From NCBI GenBank assembly GCA_035489755.1, contig DATGZK010000099.1, forward strand, positions 1 to 64,000: a stretch of DNA of 64,000 nucleotides, read 5' to 3'. Each line of letters opens with the position of its first letter. Position 1 is the stretch's first letter. Below the pieces are notes generated by a model. That model was not told where the DNA came from. It did not search any database and saw nothing but the letters and a program-made list of their open reading frames with translations. This stretch comes from UBA9160 sp035489755. Lineage in GTDB: Bacteria > Myxococcota_A > UBA9160. This document shows, piece by piece, positions 7,440-16,627 of this stretch. A program made the translations under genes and the position numbers.

Positions 7440-8336
7440 ATGAGTCGCCCTGCGCGAGTTTCAGGAGCTGGGCGTAGCACCTCCTTCGGCGTCGTGATCG
7501 CCGCCTACCTTGTGGCGCTCGGCGCTGCTTTGGCGGTGGGCGTCGTGATGGGTTCCGCAAACCCCGTCTTCACGGTCTTGGCGGCGGATACCACGGCCAC
7601 GCTGGTGGTGTTTGCCTTTAGCATGACGCTCTCTAACTCGAGCGTGTATGACCCCTACTGGAGCGTCGCGCCTCCTGTGGTTGCGCTCTACTGGATGCAG
7701 GTCCTTCCAGCGAGCGGCGGCTCTTTCGTGCGCCACGCGCTCGTACTTTGGCTCGTCGTCGTGTGGGCCGTTCGTCTCACGTACAACTGGGCCTGCGGCT
7801 GGCCGGGCCTCGACCACGAGGACTGGCGCTACCGCGAGCTGCGCGCGAAGGCCAAGCTGCCGTACTGGCTCGTGAGCCTTGGCGCGATCCACTACTTCCC
7901 CACGCTGCAGGTCTTCCTCGCTTGCCTCCCGCTCTATGCAGCACTTGCCCTCGGCAGGACACCCTGGGGCGCCCTCGACTGGCTGGCCCTCGTCGTGACC
8001 GGCGGCGCGATTGTGATCGAGACGATCGCCGACGAACAGCTGCGTCGCTTCAACCGCAGCAAGCAGCCCGGTCAGATTTGTGCGCGCGGCCTCTGGGCCC
8101 ACTCGCGCCACCCCAACTATCTCGGCGAGCTGGGCTTCTGGTGGGGTCTCTGGCTCTTCGGCCTCGCCGCCCGTCCGGCATGGGCGTGGACCGTGATCGG
8201 CCCCATCGCCATGACGTTCATGTTCCTGTTCGCGAGCATCCCCATGCTCGAGGAACGAAGCATGGCGCGCCGTCCCGGCTACGCCGAACACATGCAGCGC
8301 GTCTCAAAGCTCGTGCCCTGGCCGCTGAGGGGCTGA
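7440..8336 (+). CDS. DUF1295 family membrane protein (steroid 5-alpha-reductase-like fold)
   Basis: A 298-residue polytopic membrane protein with about seven hydrophobic segments. The C-terminal half carries the DUF1295 hallmark QICARGLWAHSRHPNYLGEL, followed by FWWGLWLFG and a final EERSMARRPGYAEHMQRV. This is the NADPH-binding end of the steroid 5-alpha-reductase/isoprenylcysteine methyltransferase-like superfamily. The reaction is uncharacterised, most likely reduction or modification of a lipid or steroid-like substrate in the inner membrane. It converges with the CaiB gene; 8337-8613 contains nothing I can assign. Confidence 0.82.
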   Translation: MSRPARVSGAGRSTSFGVVIAAYLVALGAALAVGVVMGSANPVFTVLAADTTATLVVFAFSMTLSNSSVYDPYWSVAPPVVALYWMQVLPASGGSFVRHALVLWLVVVWAVRLTYNWACGWPGLDHEDWRYRELRAKAKLPYWLVSLGAIHYFPTLQVFLACLPLYAALALGRTPWGALDWLALVVTGGAIVIETIADEQLRRFNRSKQPGQICARGLWAHSRHPNYLGELGFWWGLWLFGLAARPAWAWTVIGPIAMTFMFLFASIPMLEERSMARRPGYAEHMQRVSKLVPWPLRG

Positions 8337-8613
8337 GCGGCTTTTGCGCCGCGGCACCCGGAAGCGATCGGGCCGGCTAAAACCCACGCTTGCCAGCGCG
8401 AAAGAGGGCGCGATGCGGCAGCTCCATGCCCCGTGGGAGCTTTAGGCTGCTCGGGGTCACGGGCGGGCTTCTTGGGTTGTGTCAAAACCATCAATTCCCG
8501 GCGCGCAGGCGTTCTTTGGACCATAGCCGGGGGAACGCAGCCCGAGGACTCCCGCGAAGGTGGCTCCCCTCAGCCTCGGCGGAAACTCGCGGCCTGGCCT
8601 CGACGAATCCCGT

Positions 8614-9819
8614 TCAGGTGATGACCCGCTCCGCGCGCAGCCGTGCGATTTCCTCGCTCGTGAAACCCGCCTCCGTCAAGATGGCGTCGGTCTGCTCCCC
8701 AAGACGTGGCGGGCGCTGGCGCAGGCTCGCGGGAGTGCGCGCGAAGCGGACGGGGTTGCGCAGAAACCGCATCGGCCCAGCCTCGGAGTCATCGACTTCC
8801 AACACCGTTTCGTTGGACCGCACCTGGGGATCACGCAGGAAATCGCCCACCGCATTCACCGGCGCCAACGGCGCGCCGAAGCGCCGTGCACGCTCCAGGA
8901 GATCAGCGGTCGGCCACTTGCGAAGCTCCTGCTCGAGGATGGTGTAGAGCTCGCGCCCGTGCACGATGCGGGTCAAGAGATTCTTGCAACGCGGATCGTC
9001 CAGCATGTCTTCGCGGCCGATCGCGCGGCACAGCCCGGCGAACTGATGGTCCTCGAGGATCAGGAGGACGACGTGACCATCGGCCGTTTCCCAAGTGCGG
9101 TGCACATCGGGGAGCTTGGGCCGCGGGGTCGCGTCCTCTGCCTTGAATGCCTCCTTGGTGAGGACATCGGGCAACATGAACGCTGCGAAGGCATCGAGCA
9201 TGGGTACCTGCACGTGTTGGCCACGACCATCGCCGCGCTCTCGGGCCACCAGAGCCGCCATCACGGCATAGGCAGCGGTGAGCGCCGTCGCCTTGTCGGC
9301 GATGATGCTCTTCACGAGCTGCGGCGTTCCGTCGCCGCCTTGGGTTGGCATGAATCCGGCGAGGCCTTGGATTACGGTGTCGTACGCGGGGAGGTCGCGG
9401 TAGGGTCCGGAGGGACCAAACCCGCTGATCGAGAGATAGATAAGCCGGGGGTTTTCGCGCGAGAGCTCCTCGTAGCCGAGTCCGAGGCGGGTCACCACAT
9501 CGGGCCGGTAGTTCTCCACGAGGACGTCCGCACGCAGCGCGAGGCGCCGGGCGGCGTGCTGACCTTCCGTGCGCTTGAGATCAAGAGCGATGCTCCGTTT
9601 ATTGCGGTTGAAGTGAGCGAAAAAGCCGGTGAGGCCAGCTCGGAAGGGCGGCCCAAGACGCCGCGTGGTGTCGCCTGCCGGGGGCTCGACCTTCCATACC
9701 TCGGCACCCAGGTCGCCGAGCACCTGAGTACAGAGCGGCCCAGACACCACGGTTGAGAGGTCGATCACCCGGATGCCCGCGAGGGGCCCCGTGGGATCGC
9801 CGCCGAGTTCGACGCGCAT
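8614..9819 (-). CDS. CaiB/BaiF family CoA-transferase (class III)
   Basis: A 401-residue family III CoA-transferase that moves CoA between carboxylic acids, forming an aspartyl-CoA intermediate. Typical blocks are GIRVIDLSTVVSGPLCTQVLGDLGA near the N-terminus, VEPPAGD, NKRSIALDLK, VLVENYRPDV and YLSISGFGPSGPY. The catalytic Asp lies in the IIADKATAL segment. The C-terminal LAPVNAVGDFLRDPQV is also standard. The substrate is unknown, but the enzyme fits the acyl-CoA catabolic theme of this region. A stand-alone minus-strand gene. Confidence 0.9.
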   Translation of the reverse strand: MRVELGGDPTGPLAGIRVIDLSTVVSGPLCTQVLGDLGAEVWKVEPPAGDTTRRLGPPFRAGLTGFFAHFNRNKRSIALDLKRTEGQHAARRLALRADVLVENYRPDVVTRLGLGYEELSRENPRLIYLSISGFGPSGPYRDLPAYDTVIQGLAGFMPTQGGDGTPQLVKSIIADKATALTAAYAVMAALVARERGDGRGQHVQVPMLDAFAAFMLPDVLTKEAFKAEDATPRPKLPDVHRTWETADGHVVLLILEDHQFAGLCRAIGREDMLDDPRCKNLLTRIVHGRELYTILEQELRKWPTADLLERARRFGAPLAPVNAVGDFLRDPQVRSNETVLEVDDSEAGPMRFLRNPVRFARTPASLRQRPPRLGEQTDAILTEAGFTSEEIARLRAERVIT

Positions 9820-9933
9820 GGGGGTTCTCCTTGGCCCATCTTACGCGCACGCGGAGCGCTGTGGCGAGGGCGCAGAGTGGCCCTTGAGCGGGAGCCGCCG
9901 GACTCTCCTACCTGCGCTGTGCGCGGGAGGCTG

Positions 9934-12162
9934 CTAGGGCAAAGGAAGGCGAGGGCGGCGCCGGCGTGCGACCCACAGCAGGCCCGCCGCGAGCGCGAGG
10001 AAAGGCACAATCGACCAGGTCGCGCTCGCCTCGAGCCGCCGCGCAGCCTCGGCGCCGAGCAGCCGGTGCGAGAGCACAAGGCCCCAGTGCTCGAGAAGCG
10101 GTACCGGGCGCACGGCGCCGCTCGCGTCCTTTGCCGTGGTTTCAAGGCCCGCGAGCGCCGCGTAGAGCAGGCCGGCAATCGCACCCCCCGCGATGAGACC
10201 GGAAGAGAAGAGGGCGCCTGGGGCCGAGTCTGAGGGATCGCTCCCGCGGTTCGAGCGCCGGTCGGCAAGCCAGCGCACCGCGCCCCCCAGCGCAATCGAA
10301 GTCGACGTCGAGAACGGGAGGTAGGCGCCCACTGCGAACGGCAAGGAAGGCACCCCGCAAAGCTCCACCAGCAGGGCGAGCGCGACGCCCACAAGGACGA
10401 GCGCCCAGGGCAGGTCGCCCCCGAGGACGCCGTCGATGATGAGCCGAAACAGCTGTGCCTTCGGTGCATCGAACTTCGACACGGTCTTTTCCAAGCTGCC
10501 GTCCGCCGCGTGCTGTTCGGGCTCGACTCCGCATACGCCCGGGTCGACGAGGTAGGCGATCCGGCCTTCGCTACCCACGAGATACTTTCCGGTCGGAACC
10601 CCCTGCGTTGGCTTTCGCACGTAGAGTACGCGATAGCGCACACCTCGGAACTCGTGGGGAAGGGACGCGAAAGCGGCGCGTGCGGGGTCAGCGCTCGTGA
10701 GTTCGCGCACGCTTTCATCGGTGGCGACGAAATCCGGATAGCTACGCCGGACATAGGTCGTCGCAGTCTCGTTCAGGTAGAGCAGCGTCCATCCGATCAC
10801 GAGCGCGCTCGTCACGACGCCCACCATGATCGCGATCTGCTGCGCGCGGGGCGTAGCCCCGACGAGGAATCCGGTCTTGAGATCCTGCGAGATGGTGCCG
10901 CCGTTGCTCGCAGCGACGCAGACCAGCGCTGCGGTGCACAGGGCCATCTCTTTGTACGGTACGCCGGACCAGCCTGCGGCCACGAACAGTAAGCAGGTCA
11001 GAAGGAGCGTCGCCACGGTCATCCCCGAGATCGGATTGGAGGATGAGCCGATCTCGCCCGTGATGCGGCTCGAAACCGTGACGAAGAAAAATCCGAACAG
11101 GACGATGAGGGCCGCCGAGAGCGCGTTGATCCCGAGCGGGGGTGCGAGCGCGATCGCGGCGACGAGGGCGAAACTGCCGCCGACGACGAGAGAGAGCGGA
11201 AGGTCGCGCTGCGTTCGCGGTGGACCCGCCACCCCGCTCGCGGAGAAGTCCGCGGCGCCACGGCGAAACGCCGCCCACAGCGTCGGCAGCGAACGCACGA
11301 GGCTTAGAATGCCCCCTGCCGCCACTGCGCCCGCCCCAATGTAGAGTACGAAGGCGTTGCGGATTTGCCCCGGCGTCATCTCCCGAACCGGCTTCGCTCC
11401 GGCTGCGATGAGTGGCGAAGTCAACTCGGGCGCGAACAAGTGGATCAGGGGAATCAGCACCAAGAACGAGAGCGCGCCGCCTGCCAGCATCACGCAAGCG
11501 ACTCGCGTCCCGATGATGTAGCCGACGCCCAGGAGTGCGGGGTTCGCCTCAAAGGAAAGCGAGGCGCCGGGGAAGAAGCGGTCGAAGCTCCATGACGGAT
11601 ACTCGCCCCAGAACTTTCCCACGTTCCCGAGCAGACTGAACAGGGCGCCGAGACCAAATCCGCTGAACACCGTCTTCGCACTGGTGCCCCCTTGGTCGCC
11701 GACGATCAGCACCTGGGCGCAGGCGGTGCCCTCGGGATAGGGCAGCTTCCCGTGCTCGCGCACGATAAGTCCCTGGCGCAGCGGGATCATCATGAGAACG
11801 CCGAGTGCGCCACCAAAAAGCGCAACGAGGGTGACGCGCACCACATCGAGGTCGAAACCCATGAGCAGGAGCGACGGGAGCGTGAAGGCGACGCCGGCTG
11901 CGATCGATTCGCCGGCCGACCCAGTCGTTTGCACGATGTTGTTTTCGAGGATGGTCGCCCGGCCAAACGCGCGGAAGAGCGTGATCGAGAGAACGGCGAT
12001 GGGGATCGAAGCCGAGACCGTGAGGCCGATCTTGAGTCCAAGGTAGACGGAGGAGGCGGCAAAGCAGATGCCGAGGAGCGAGCCCACGACAAGACCGCGC
12101 ACGGTGAGCTCTGTCATCGAGGCCGACGCGGGCACATAGGGTGTGGGCGGCGCGTCGTGCAT
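9934..12162 (-). CDS. OPT family oligopeptide transporter
   Basis: A 742-residue inner-membrane carrier with about 15 hydrophobic segments. It matches the OPT (oligopeptide/YSL) family: the first membrane pair with SSVYLGLKIGLTVSAS, then NNIVQTTGSAGESIAAGVAFT, and GEIGSSSNPISGMT later. OPT proteins import small peptides or metal-chelate complexes, driven by protons. A soluble loop of about 110 residues near positions 480-590 separates the last helices. ATG 12162 has AGGAGG seven bases upstream; the frame stays open farther upstream without support. It is divergent from the quinone reductase gene. Confidence 0.88.
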   Translation of the reverse strand: MHDAPPTPYVPASASMTELTVRGLVVGSLLGICFAASSVYLGLKIGLTVSASIPIAVLSITLFRAFGRATILENNIVQTTGSAGESIAAGVAFTLPSLLLMGFDLDVVRVTLVALFGGALGVLMMIPLRQGLIVREHGKLPYPEGTACAQVLIVGDQGGTSAKTVFSGFGLGALFSLLGNVGKFWGEYPSWSFDRFFPGASLSFEANPALLGVGYIIGTRVACVMLAGGALSFLVLIPLIHLFAPELTSPLIAAGAKPVREMTPGQIRNAFVLYIGAGAVAAGGILSLVRSLPTLWAAFRRGAADFSASGVAGPPRTQRDLPLSLVVGGSFALVAAIALAPPLGINALSAALIVLFGFFFVTVSSRITGEIGSSSNPISGMTVATLLLTCLLFVAAGWSGVPYKEMALCTAALVCVAASNGGTISQDLKTGFLVGATPRAQQIAIMVGVVTSALVIGWTLLYLNETATTYVRRSYPDFVATDESVRELTSADPARAAFASLPHEFRGVRYRVLYVRKPTQGVPTGKYLVGSEGRIAYLVDPGVCGVEPEQHAADGSLEKTVSKFDAPKAQLFRLIIDGVLGGDLPWALVLVGVALALLVELCGVPSLPFAVGAYLPFSTSTSIALGGAVRWLADRRSNRGSDPSDSAPGALFSSGLIAGGAIAGLLYAALAGLETTAKDASGAVRPVPLLEHWGLVLSHRLLGAEAARRLEASATWSIVPFLALAAGLLWVARRRRPRLPLP

Positions 12163-12442
12163 CGAGCCTCCTGGGTACGAGTCCGTGGGGCGGGTGTCAA
12201 CGCCAATTCCACAAAGACCCCTGCGCAAGCCGTCCGCGCCTGGAGGGGGTGCTTGCAGGCGTGCGCTGCGGCGTCCGGGAATGGGATCCCGAGTGCCCGA
12301 GCTGCTTTTCTCCCGTGCTCCCATGCGCGACCCGAGCGCCTCAGGACTTGCGCGTACGGGGTCCTTTGCCCAGTGGTACTCTCGGACGAGAAGCGTGGGC
12401 CGAAAGCCGCGCATCCGGGCTGCCAAAAGGAGGGACACCGCC

Positions 12443-13465
12443 ATGCGTCAGATCTGGATCCCGAGGCCGGGACCGCCTGAGGTGCTTGAGATCCGCGAAG
12501 AGCGGGATCCTCTGCCGGGCCCCGGGCAGGTGCGGATCCGCGTCGCGGCGGCAGGTGTCAACTTTGCTGATGTGATGGGACGCATGGGGATGTATCGAGA
12601 TCTGCCACCCATGCCGGTCGTACCGGGTTACGAAGTCGCGGGTAGGATCGACGCGGTCGGTGACGGGGTGGATGCCAGCTGGATTGCGAAGGATGTCTTC
12701 GCCCTGACGCGCTTCGGAGGCTACTCCGACGTGGTTTGCACGCCCGAGTCCCAAGTCTACGGTCGGCCTCCCGGGATGACGTTGGACGAGGCCGCGGCGC
12801 TCCCCGTGAACTACCTGACCGCCTACCAGCTGTTGGTGGTCATGGGCGGACTGCGCAAGGGCCAGACCCTGCTCGTGCACTCGGCGGGCGGAGGCGTCGG
12901 AATTGCGGCCATCCAGCTCGCCAAGCGGATCGGCGCGCGTGTGATCGGCACGGCTTCGACGGCGAAGCATGACTTCCTAAAGTCGATCGGGGTAGACTTC
13001 TGCATCGACTATCGAAAGGAAGACTTCGAACAGCGGAGCCGTGAATTTACGCACGCTCGAGGCGTCGATCTCGTGGTCGACGCGGTGGGCGGCGCATCCT
13101 TCCACAAGAGCTACCGCGCCCTCGCTCCGTCCGGTCGGCTGGGGATGTTTGGGCTCTCCGCAGCGGCGGGCGGGAAGAGCCGGAGCATCTTGCGCGCGGC
13201 CCCGGCACTCCTGTCCACGCTCCGCCTGCGCTTTTCGCCGGTGCGGCTCATGAACGAGAACAAAGGCGTCTTTGGTGTCAATCTCGGCCACCTCTGGCAG
13301 GAGATCGACCGCCTCGCATCCTGGATGGACGATCTCATCCAGCTCTATCGCGACGGTGCACTGCGACCGGTGATCGCCGCGAAGTTCGGGTTCGACGAGG
13401 CGGCCAAGGCACATCACTACATCCAAGATCGGAAGAACGTGGGAAAGGTGCTCCTCGTCCCGTAA
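12443..13465 (+). CDS. Zinc-independent MDR alcohol dehydrogenase / NADPH:quinone reductase
   Basis: A 340-residue medium-chain dehydrogenase/reductase of the quinone oxidoreductase/VAT-1 group. The GroES-like N-terminal part has AAAGVNFADVMGRMGMY and PGYEVAGRIDAVG. The Rossmann part has VHSAGGGVGIAAIQLAK (the family's A-x-x-G-x-x-G site), followed by GARVIGTAST. The catalytic-zinc ligands of true alcohol dehydrogenases are absent. It would reduce quinones or enals with NADPH. AAAGGAGGG precedes ATG 12443. Its TAA overlaps the next gene's ATG (TAATG), giving tight coupling to the aldose epimerase. Confidence 0.88.
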   Translation: MRQIWIPRPGPPEVLEIREERDPLPGPGQVRIRVAAAGVNFADVMGRMGMYRDLPPMPVVPGYEVAGRIDAVGDGVDASWIAKDVFALTRFGGYSDVVCTPESQVYGRPPGMTLDEAAALPVNYLTAYQLLVVMGGLRKGQTLLVHSAGGGVGIAAIQLAKRIGARVIGTASTAKHDFLKSIGVDFCIDYRKEDFEQRSREFTHARGVDLVVDAVGGASFHKSYRALAPSGRLGMFGLSAAAGGKSRSILRAAPALLSTLRLRFSPVRLMNENKGVFGVNLGHLWQEIDRLASWMDDLIQLYRDGALRPVIAAKFGFDEAAKAHHYIQDRKNVGKVLLVP

Positions 13466-14370
13466 TGCTGCTTGAGGTTGTGAACGATCGTCTGCGTCTG
13501 CAGGTCGCGCCGGAGGTGGGCGCGAGCATCGTCGATTTGTCTTTCGAGCGCGGCGGCTCGAGAACACCGCTCCTGCGCCGGGCGCCCGCGCCGCTCTCGC
13601 GCTCCTCGGATGCCGCGAGCTTCCTGCTCGTGCCCTACTCGAATCGACTGCGCGGCGGGCGCTTTCGTTTCGAAGGGAGAACCTACGAGCTGCATCATCC
13701 CAAAAACGACGCGATCCACGGCGACGTGCGCGACCGGCCCTGGCAGGTCACACACTGTTGCGATCACGGCTGCACACTCACGTTCGACTCGCGGGCGTTT
13801 GGCGACGTTCACTTCCCGTTTCCATTCGTGGCCGAGGTCTCGTATCGGCTCGAGGACGGGGTATTCACCAACGCACTGCGGGTCGTGAATGCCGGCACGA
13901 CGCGCATGCCTGCAGGCCTTGGCTTCCATCCCTATTTCAACCGGGGGCTCGGTGCTGCAAACGAGCAAGTCCTGCTTGAGCTCGCGGTGCGTGGGGTATA
14001 CCCCGGCTCCCCCGAACTCCCTGCGCTTCCCATCGGGCCGCCGGTGCGGCTGCTGCCCGAGCAGGACTTCTCAAAGCTGCGGCCGCTCGATCTGGTGCTT
14101 GACCATTGTTTCGCCGGCTGGGATGGCCGTGCAGAAATCCGCTGGCCGGAAAGTCGCGTGCGAGTCGTGATGGAGGCCAGTGCGCCGCTGCGCCACGTGA
14201 TCGTGTATTCGCCGGAAGGCGAGCCTTTCTTTGCAATCGAGCCGGTGTCCCACGCAAACGACGGCTTCAATCTTTTTGCGTCGGGCCAGCCTGGCACCGG
14301 CGTGGTCGTGCTCAGGGCCGGCGAGAGCCTCGAAGGCAGCTTTTCTCTGTGCATCGAGGACTCTGGCTAG
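13465..14370 (+). CDS. Aldose 1-epimerase family protein
   Basis: A 301-residue galactose-mutarotase-like beta-sandwich. It contains the substrate arginine motif PYSNRLRGGRF, the first histidine in DAIHGDV, the catalytic His in GLGFHPYFNRG and the catalytic Glu in AIEPVSHANDGFN. It interconverts alpha and beta anomers of a free sugar. The sequence looks like the broader Slr1438-type subgroup rather than classical GalM. The ATG overlaps the stop of the quinone reductase by one base. Confidence 0.87.
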   Translation: MLLEVVNDRLRLQVAPEVGASIVDLSFERGGSRTPLLRRAPAPLSRSSDAASFLLVPYSNRLRGGRFRFEGRTYELHHPKNDAIHGDVRDRPWQVTHCCDHGCTLTFDSRAFGDVHFPFPFVAEVSYRLEDGVFTNALRVVNAGTTRMPAGLGFHPYFNRGLGAANEQVLLELAVRGVYPGSPELPALPIGPPVRLLPEQDFSKLRPLDLVLDHCFAGWDGRAEIRWPESRVRVVMEASAPLRHVIVYSPEGEPFFAIEPVSHANDGFNLFASGQPGTGVVVLRAGESLEGSFSLCIEDSG

Positions 14371-14439
14371 CGGGCGGTCTGTGGCGCGAAGTCCGAGTCC
14401 GAGCGCTTGGCAACCGATCCCGCGCTTCGCCCTCCCGAG

Positions 14440-16104
14440 CTAGCTGGCGAAAAGGCTGCGCGCCACGACCTTGAGCTCGAGGATCGGCTTCACGCCTTCG
14501 AAGATCGGGAGCACCTGCGCATCGACGACGTAGCGGCTGATCGGGTACTCCTCGGCATAGCCCCAGCCCCCATGCAGCAGCTGTCCCTCCTGAGTGACCT
14601 CGACGGCGACGTCGCAGGCGTACAGCTTGGCCATGGCCGCGAGGGGCGCGGCTGCCCGCTCGTCCTCGTCCATGGCGCGCGCCGCGGCGTAGGTGATGGC
14701 GCGTGCGGCGGCGAGCTTCGCGGCCATCCGTCCGAGTTTGTATTGGGTCAGCTGGTATTCGACGATCGGCCTTTTGAACTGCACGCGATCGACGACGTAC
14801 TCAGCGGTCTTTTCGAGCGCGGCTTGTGCGACTCCGCACGCCCGTCCGCCGGTCTGCAGCCGTCCTGCCGCGAATCCAGCCATCTGGAGATAGAAGCCCT
14901 TGCCGAGCCCGCCCGCGCCGCCCACGAGGTTCTCCTCGGGCACGAAGTAGTTCTCGAGCATGAGCGTGAAGGAATGCATGCCGCGATACCCCGGCGTTGC
15001 GTCCGCCTTGCCGACGATCCGACCCCCTGTCGGCTGCTTCATTTCGAAGCTATGTCCGGCGAAGGGCGACTTCTCCACCACAAAGAGCGAAAGGCCCTTC
15101 GCGCCCTTGGCCGGATCCGGATCGGTGCGTGCCAGCAAGGCCAGCACATTCGCGCGGCCGGCAAACGTGCACCAGGATTTCGGGCCATTCATCACCCAGC
15201 CCGGGCGACCTTCGAGATTCGCGCGCTCGGCGCGGCACTTGAGCGAGGCCACGTCGCTCCCGACATCCGGCTCCGTCACAGAGATTCCGACCATGATCTC
15301 GCCGCTCGCGATCCGAGGGAGCCACTTCCTTTTCTGCTCCTCGGTACCGCCCTGCAACAGGGCTTTGGTCAAGATCTCGGGACGGGTGATGAGAGAACCC
15401 GCGGCAGCGAGCGATGCCCGAGAGAGCTCCTCCGTCGTGAGGATCATCGCGAGGTTCCCGAACTCCTGTCCGCCATAGAGCTCCGGTACGGACATCGCGA
15501 AGTAGCCAAGCTCCGCCATTTTCGAGATGAACGCCTCGGGCACGAGCTCGTCGTGGCGGTGGATGCGCTCGGCGTGGGGTGCGACCTCCTTCTCCGCGAA
15601 CTCGCGGACCGCGGCGCGCACCTGCTCTGAGACCTCGTCGAGGGGTGTGTCGTTGCGGCCTCTACTTTCCGCGACCCCTCGACCGATGGTCCGGAAAACG
15701 GACTCGTGCGCCGCGCGGCGCAGGAGCGCGCGCAAGTCTCGGGGAAAACACGACTCGAGGGCGGCCTCGCCTAGCCCGAGATCTTCGAGGGCGAGCTCCA
15801 GGCGGCTGCGGACACTCGCAGCAAGATCAGCGGCCGCGGCGGCGGCGATGACCTCTAGCAAGCTGCCCCCCCGTCCCTCCTTCCGAACGCCTGCCGCGGA
15901 CTCGACGAGCTCCCGCGCGGCGCGGGTCTCGGTAGCGGCGTAAGCTACCCGTTCAGAGAGGACCTGATGATCATCGATGGCATCGCCCGCCTTGGTGATT
16001 TCGCGCGTGCGGACGATGGCTTGGCGGGTCAAGGCCTCCGCCGCAGACAGCGCAGAGCGCGCGTCCTCGAGGGTCGGCGAGGGGGCCAGGGGCTGGGGAG
16101 ACAT
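14440..16104 (-). CDS. Acyl-CoA dehydrogenase with ~155-residue N-terminal extension (Mcd-like)
   Basis: A 554-residue flavoprotein. A helical, alanine-rich extension of about 155 residues precedes a complete acyl-CoA dehydrogenase core: VPELYGGQEFGNL, SVTEPDVGSDVASLKC, the FAD-binding GWVMNGPKSWCTFAG, and a C-terminal IFEG segment whose Glu is at the usual catalytic-base position. Extensions of this size are known from (2S)-methylsuccinyl-CoA dehydrogenase of the ethylmalonyl-CoA pathway, so that is my leading guess. I see no other gene of that pathway in the window. AGAGGGA precedes ATG 16104. Electrons would leave through ETF to the ETF-QO at 49437. Confidence 0.8.
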   Translation of the reverse strand: MSPQPLAPSPTLEDARSALSAAEALTRQAIVRTREITKAGDAIDDHQVLSERVAYAATETRAARELVESAAGVRKEGRGGSLLEVIAAAAAADLAASVRSRLELALEDLGLGEAALESCFPRDLRALLRRAAHESVFRTIGRGVAESRGRNDTPLDEVSEQVRAAVREFAEKEVAPHAERIHRHDELVPEAFISKMAELGYFAMSVPELYGGQEFGNLAMILTTEELSRASLAAAGSLITRPEILTKALLQGGTEEQKRKWLPRIASGEIMVGISVTEPDVGSDVASLKCRAERANLEGRPGWVMNGPKSWCTFAGRANVLALLARTDPDPAKGAKGLSLFVVEKSPFAGHSFEMKQPTGGRIVGKADATPGYRGMHSFTLMLENYFVPEENLVGGAGGLGKGFYLQMAGFAAGRLQTGGRACGVAQAALEKTAEYVVDRVQFKRPIVEYQLTQYKLGRMAAKLAAARAITYAAARAMDEDERAAAPLAAMAKLYACDVAVEVTQEGQLLHGGWGYAEEYPISRYVVDAQVLPIFEGVKPILELKVVARSLFAS

Positions 16105-16186
16105 CGTCAGATTCCCTCTTGATGCGGGTGCCGGAAACGGTCCATAACACTAGCGCCCCGCCGGAGGGGGCCAAAAGGAGGAGAGC

Positions 16187-16627
16187 ATGCGACTTCATGG
16201 ATTCGGACTCGCGATGGGTCTGGTGGCCGCGGCGGGGCTCGGGCTTGTGAGCTGTAGCGACCAAGGCACTGCCGAGAAAGCAGGACAGCAGGTTGACCAG
16301 GCCATGCAGGAAGCGAAGGAGAAAGCCGCCGCAGCGGAGGAAAAGGCCAAGGCGGAAGCGAGCGCAGCTGCGGAGAAGGCTTCGGAAGCGGCGCAGGCCA
16401 CGAAGGACGCCGCCAGCGAAGCGGCGAACGCAGCCGGTGAGAAAGCCGCCGGCGCCACGGAGGCGACGAAAGAGGCGGCAAGCGATGCGGCGAGCGCAGC
16501 GGGTGAGAAGGCCGCCGGCGCAGCCGAGGCGGCCAAAGAGGCCGCGAGCGGAGCGGCCGACTCCGCGAAGGCAGCGGCCGGCGCAACGAAGGACGCCGCT
16601 GAGGGTGCCAAGGAGAAGGCGCAGTGA
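16187..16627 (+). CDS. Alanine-rich lipoprotein with LEA-like 11-mer repeats
   Basis: A 146-residue protein with a signal sequence ending in the lipobox LVSC (Cys at about 23), so probably an envelope lipoprotein. The mature part is almost wholly Ala, Glu, Lys, Asp and Gly in 11-residue steps (A-G-E-K-A-A-G-A-x-E-A type), like group-3 LEA or apolipoprotein amphipathic helices. The unit A-G-E-K-A-A-G-x-x-E-A followed by K-E-A-A-S-x-A-A appears twice as a 22-residue block. No enzymatic residues are visible; a desiccation- or membrane-stabilising role is inference. GGAGGAG precedes the ATG. Its TGA overlaps the next gene (GTGA). Confidence 0.75.
   Translation: MRLHGFGLAMGLVAAAGLGLVSCSDQGTAEKAGQQVDQAMQEAKEKAAAAEEKAKAEASAAAEKASEAAQATKDAASEAANAAGEKAAGATEATKEAASDAASAAGEKAAGAAEAAKEAASGAADSAKAAAGATKDAAEGAKEKAQ
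16433..16564 (+). repeat. Tandem 66-bp coding repeat
   Basis: Two adjacent 66-base units (16433-16498 and 16499-16564) encode the duplicated 22-residue block of the lipoprotein. They differ at scattered positions, so the duplication is not brand new. Flanking sequence upstream is a more diverged copy of the same 11-residue periodicity. Confidence 0.6.

Noticed and set aside
12220..12259. Bulged hairpin between the OPT and quinone reductase genes
   Set aside because: Nine pairs with a two-base bulge and a 20-base loop are within chance expectation for such GC-rich sequence.
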